From Fervidifonticultor_A octavus_A (lineage in GTDB: Bacteria > Sysuimicrobiota > Sysuimicrobiia > Sysuimicrobiales > Humicultoraceae), in NCBI GenBank assembly GCA_031459655.1, contig JAVKID010000120.1, forward strand, positions 1 through 7,046: a stretch of DNA of 7,046 nucleotides, written 5' to 3'. Below the pieces are notes generated by a model. It made no database searches and was not told where the DNA came from. It saw only the letters and a list, made by a program, of their open reading frames with translations. A program made the position numbers and the translations under genes. This document shows, piece after piece, positions 5,898-7,046 of the stretch (position 1 is its first letter; every line of letters begins with the position of its first letter).

Positions 5898-6788
5898 ATG
5901 GCGATGCGGGAGACCACGCTGATCCCCCCACGGGTGGCGCCCGGCTTCCCCACGGTGGGGGTCCGCTACTTCCTGCACCGGTACGCGCGCAACCGGCTGG
6001 CGCTGGTCGGCCTGTGGGTGGTCGGGCTCGTCGTGCTCTCGGCCGCCTTCGCACCGTACGTGGCGCCTGCAGACCCCACCAAGACCGACTTCCAGCGGCT
6101 GCTTGAGCCCCCGTCCCGCGAGCACCTGCTGGGGACCGACGACCTTGGCCGCGACATCCTCAGCCGGGTGATCTTCGGCGCCCGGACCTCGGTGCTGGCC
6201 GGCATCGTATCGGTGGGGCTGGCCATTGCCGTGGGCATGCCCCTGGGGCTGGCCTCGGGCTACTTCCGCGGGTGGCTGGACAACTTCGTCATGCGGCTCA
6301 CCGACGCGTTGTTGTCCTTCCCGTTCCTGGTCCTGGCGCTGGCCATCGCCGCGGTGCTGGGCACCGGGTTGACCAAGGCGATGATCGCCATCGGGATCGT
6401 GTTCACGCCGGGCTTCATCCGTCTGGCCCGGGCGCAGGTGCTGAGCGAACGCGAGCGCGCCTATGTCGAGGCGGCGCGCGCCATGGGCGCGGCGGACGGC
6501 CGCATCATGTGGCGGCACATCCTGCCCAACAGCCTCTCGCCGGTGCTGGTCCAGGCCTCGCTGGCGATGGCGGTGGCGATCACCTTCGAGGCGACGCTCT
6601 CCTTCCTTGGCCTGGGCACGCAGCCGCCGACGCCGTCCTGGGGATCCATGCTCAACATCGCGCAGGCCTACCTGGGGAAGGCGCCGTGGCTGGCCCTGTG
6701 GCCCGGCCTGGCGATCTTCGTGACGGTCCTGTCGCTGAACCTGGTCGGCGACGGGCTGCGCGAGGTCCTGGATCCGCGGCTGCGGTAG
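5898..6788 (+). CDS. ABC transporter permease, DppC/OppC-like
   Basis: This complete 296-residue protein is the second membrane subunit and would pair with the DppB-like protein. An N-terminal OppC_N region with a membrane segment (about 24-55, FLHRYARNRLALVGLWVVGLVVLSAAFAPYVAPADP) is followed by the hallmark HLLGTDDLGRDILSRVIFGARTSVLAG (76-102). Five further membrane segments follow. The EAA loop is YVEAARAMGAADGRIMWRHILPN (189-211, G197), the ATPase contact site. FLGLGTQPPTPSWGSML and the ending LNLVGDGLREVLDPRLR are typical of the family. It starts one base after the upstream stop, so the two permeases are clearly co-transcribed. No oligopeptide ATPase gene (DppD/DppF type) follows; the next gene is on the opposite strand. 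Confidence 0.95.
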   Translation: MAMRETTLIPPRVAPGFPTVGVRYFLHRYARNRLALVGLWVVGLVVLSAAFAPYVAPADPTKTDFQRLLEPPSREHLLGTDDLGRDILSRVIFGARTSVLAGIVSVGLAIAVGMPLGLASGYFRGWLDNFVMRLTDALLSFPFLVLALAIAAVLGTGLTKAMIAIGIVFTPGFIRLARAQVLSERERAYVEAARAMGAADGRIMWRHILPNSLSPVLVQASLAMAVAITFEATLSFLGLGTQPPTPSWGSMLNIAQAYLGKAPWLALWPGLAIFVTVLSLNLVGDGLREVLDPRLR

Positions 6789-6801
6789 TCTCCCTGCCCC
6801 T

Positions 6802-7046
6802 TTAAGGCAACAGATCGGCGACCTGAAGGCGCACGTCAGGCGCCGCCACAGGAGCCACCGTTTCCTGCGGGCCCAGTCGTCGCGTGACCCGATATCGGTC
6901 GCCTGTCGGTTCGCGATAGACCTCGAGTGCGCGGTCGGGGAGATTCAGAATCCAGTATTCCGGGATGCCGGCCAGGGCATACATGGCCAGCTTGGGGCCT
7001 CGGTCAAACGCCAGGGTCGTGTCGGCGACCTCCACGACCAGCAGCG
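6802..7046 (-). CDS. Uma2 family (DUF820) endonuclease-like protein, 5' partial
   Basis: The minus-strand frame is open to the right edge and stops at TAA (6804-6802), so only the C-terminal 81 residues are visible. The visible start, LLVVEVADTTLAFDRGPKLAMYALAGIPEYWILNLPDRALEVYREP, matches the core of Uma2/DUF820 proteins. This family has a PD-(D/E)xK nuclease fold; the Glu of VEVAD and the Lys of DRGPK are the expected active-site residues, and an upstream Asp would lie outside the window. The GTG at 7035-7033 lies within the conserved core and is not the start. Members often occur in many copies per genome, and their physiological role is poorly known. It converges on the DppC-like gene with 13 bases between the stops, and I see no strong terminator there. 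It is probably unrelated to the transporter. Confidence 0.85.
   Translation of the reverse strand, partial: LLVVEVADTTLAFDRGPKLAMYALAGIPEYWILNLPDRALEVYREPTGDRYRVTRRLGPQETVAPVAAPDVRLQVADLLP

Noticed and set aside
4850..5953. 367-codon open frame on the minus strand
   Set aside because: It is opposite the DppB-like gene, and its His/Asp/Gln-rich composition is typical of antisense GC-rich frames.
6789..6809. TGCC/GGCA inverted repeat between the convergent genes as a bidirectional terminator
   Set aside because: A 4-bp stem with a 7-base loop is too weak to support the call.

Overview
This 7,046-base window is GC-rich bacterial chromosome with tightly packed genes. Six genes or gene remnants run on the plus strand behind a 5'-truncated gene, and one gene cut by the right edge lies on the minus strand. 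GC-rich third positions, GTG starts, ATGA or 1-base junctions and a Uma2-type gene fit a free-living high-GC bacterium of the kind found in soil, groundwater or warm environments. I cannot name the phylum from sequence alone. I see no rRNA, tRNA, CRISPR, insertion sequence or phage gene.

Layout. Bases 1-843 hold a DUF1028 (Ntn-hydrolase-like) protein with a C-terminal putative peptidoglycan-binding domain; its first few residues lie left of the window. It overlaps by 11 bases a PLP-dependent threonine/serine dehydratase-like enzyme (833-1855). After 52 bases comes a uroporphyrinogen-decarboxylase-superfamily protein (1908-2882) that is not a typical HemE. A 206-base gap (2883-3088) with two adjacent inverted repeats leads to an exported family 5 (peptide/nickel/opine type) ABC substrate-binding protein (about 3089-4612). 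A perfect 11-bp hairpin (4626-4651) follows, then a 93-codon remnant of a DppB-like permease (4662-4943). The remnant's stop overlaps the start of a complete DppB-like permease (4940-5896), which is followed by a DppC-like permease (5898-6788). A Uma2-family nuclease-like gene (6802-7046, minus) converges on the permeases and runs off the right edge.

How the genes may work together (inference). The right half encodes the binding protein and both membrane subunits of an importer for peptides or similar small molecules. No ATPase gene is in the window, so the ATPases must come from elsewhere. The left half encodes a possible amidohydrolase-like protein, an amino-acid ammonia-lyase-like enzyme and a URO-D-fold protein. 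Together this looks like uptake and breakdown of an amino-acid-containing compound, but the substrate cannot be read from the sequence.

The points most worth a second look are the truncated tandem copy of the permease translationally coupled to the intact copy, the hairpin before it, the unusual metal-site residues in the URO-D-like protein, the 15-bp in-frame tandem repeat at the start of the dehydratase gene, and the structured leader before the binding-protein gene. I found no clear evidence of a wholly new biological system.
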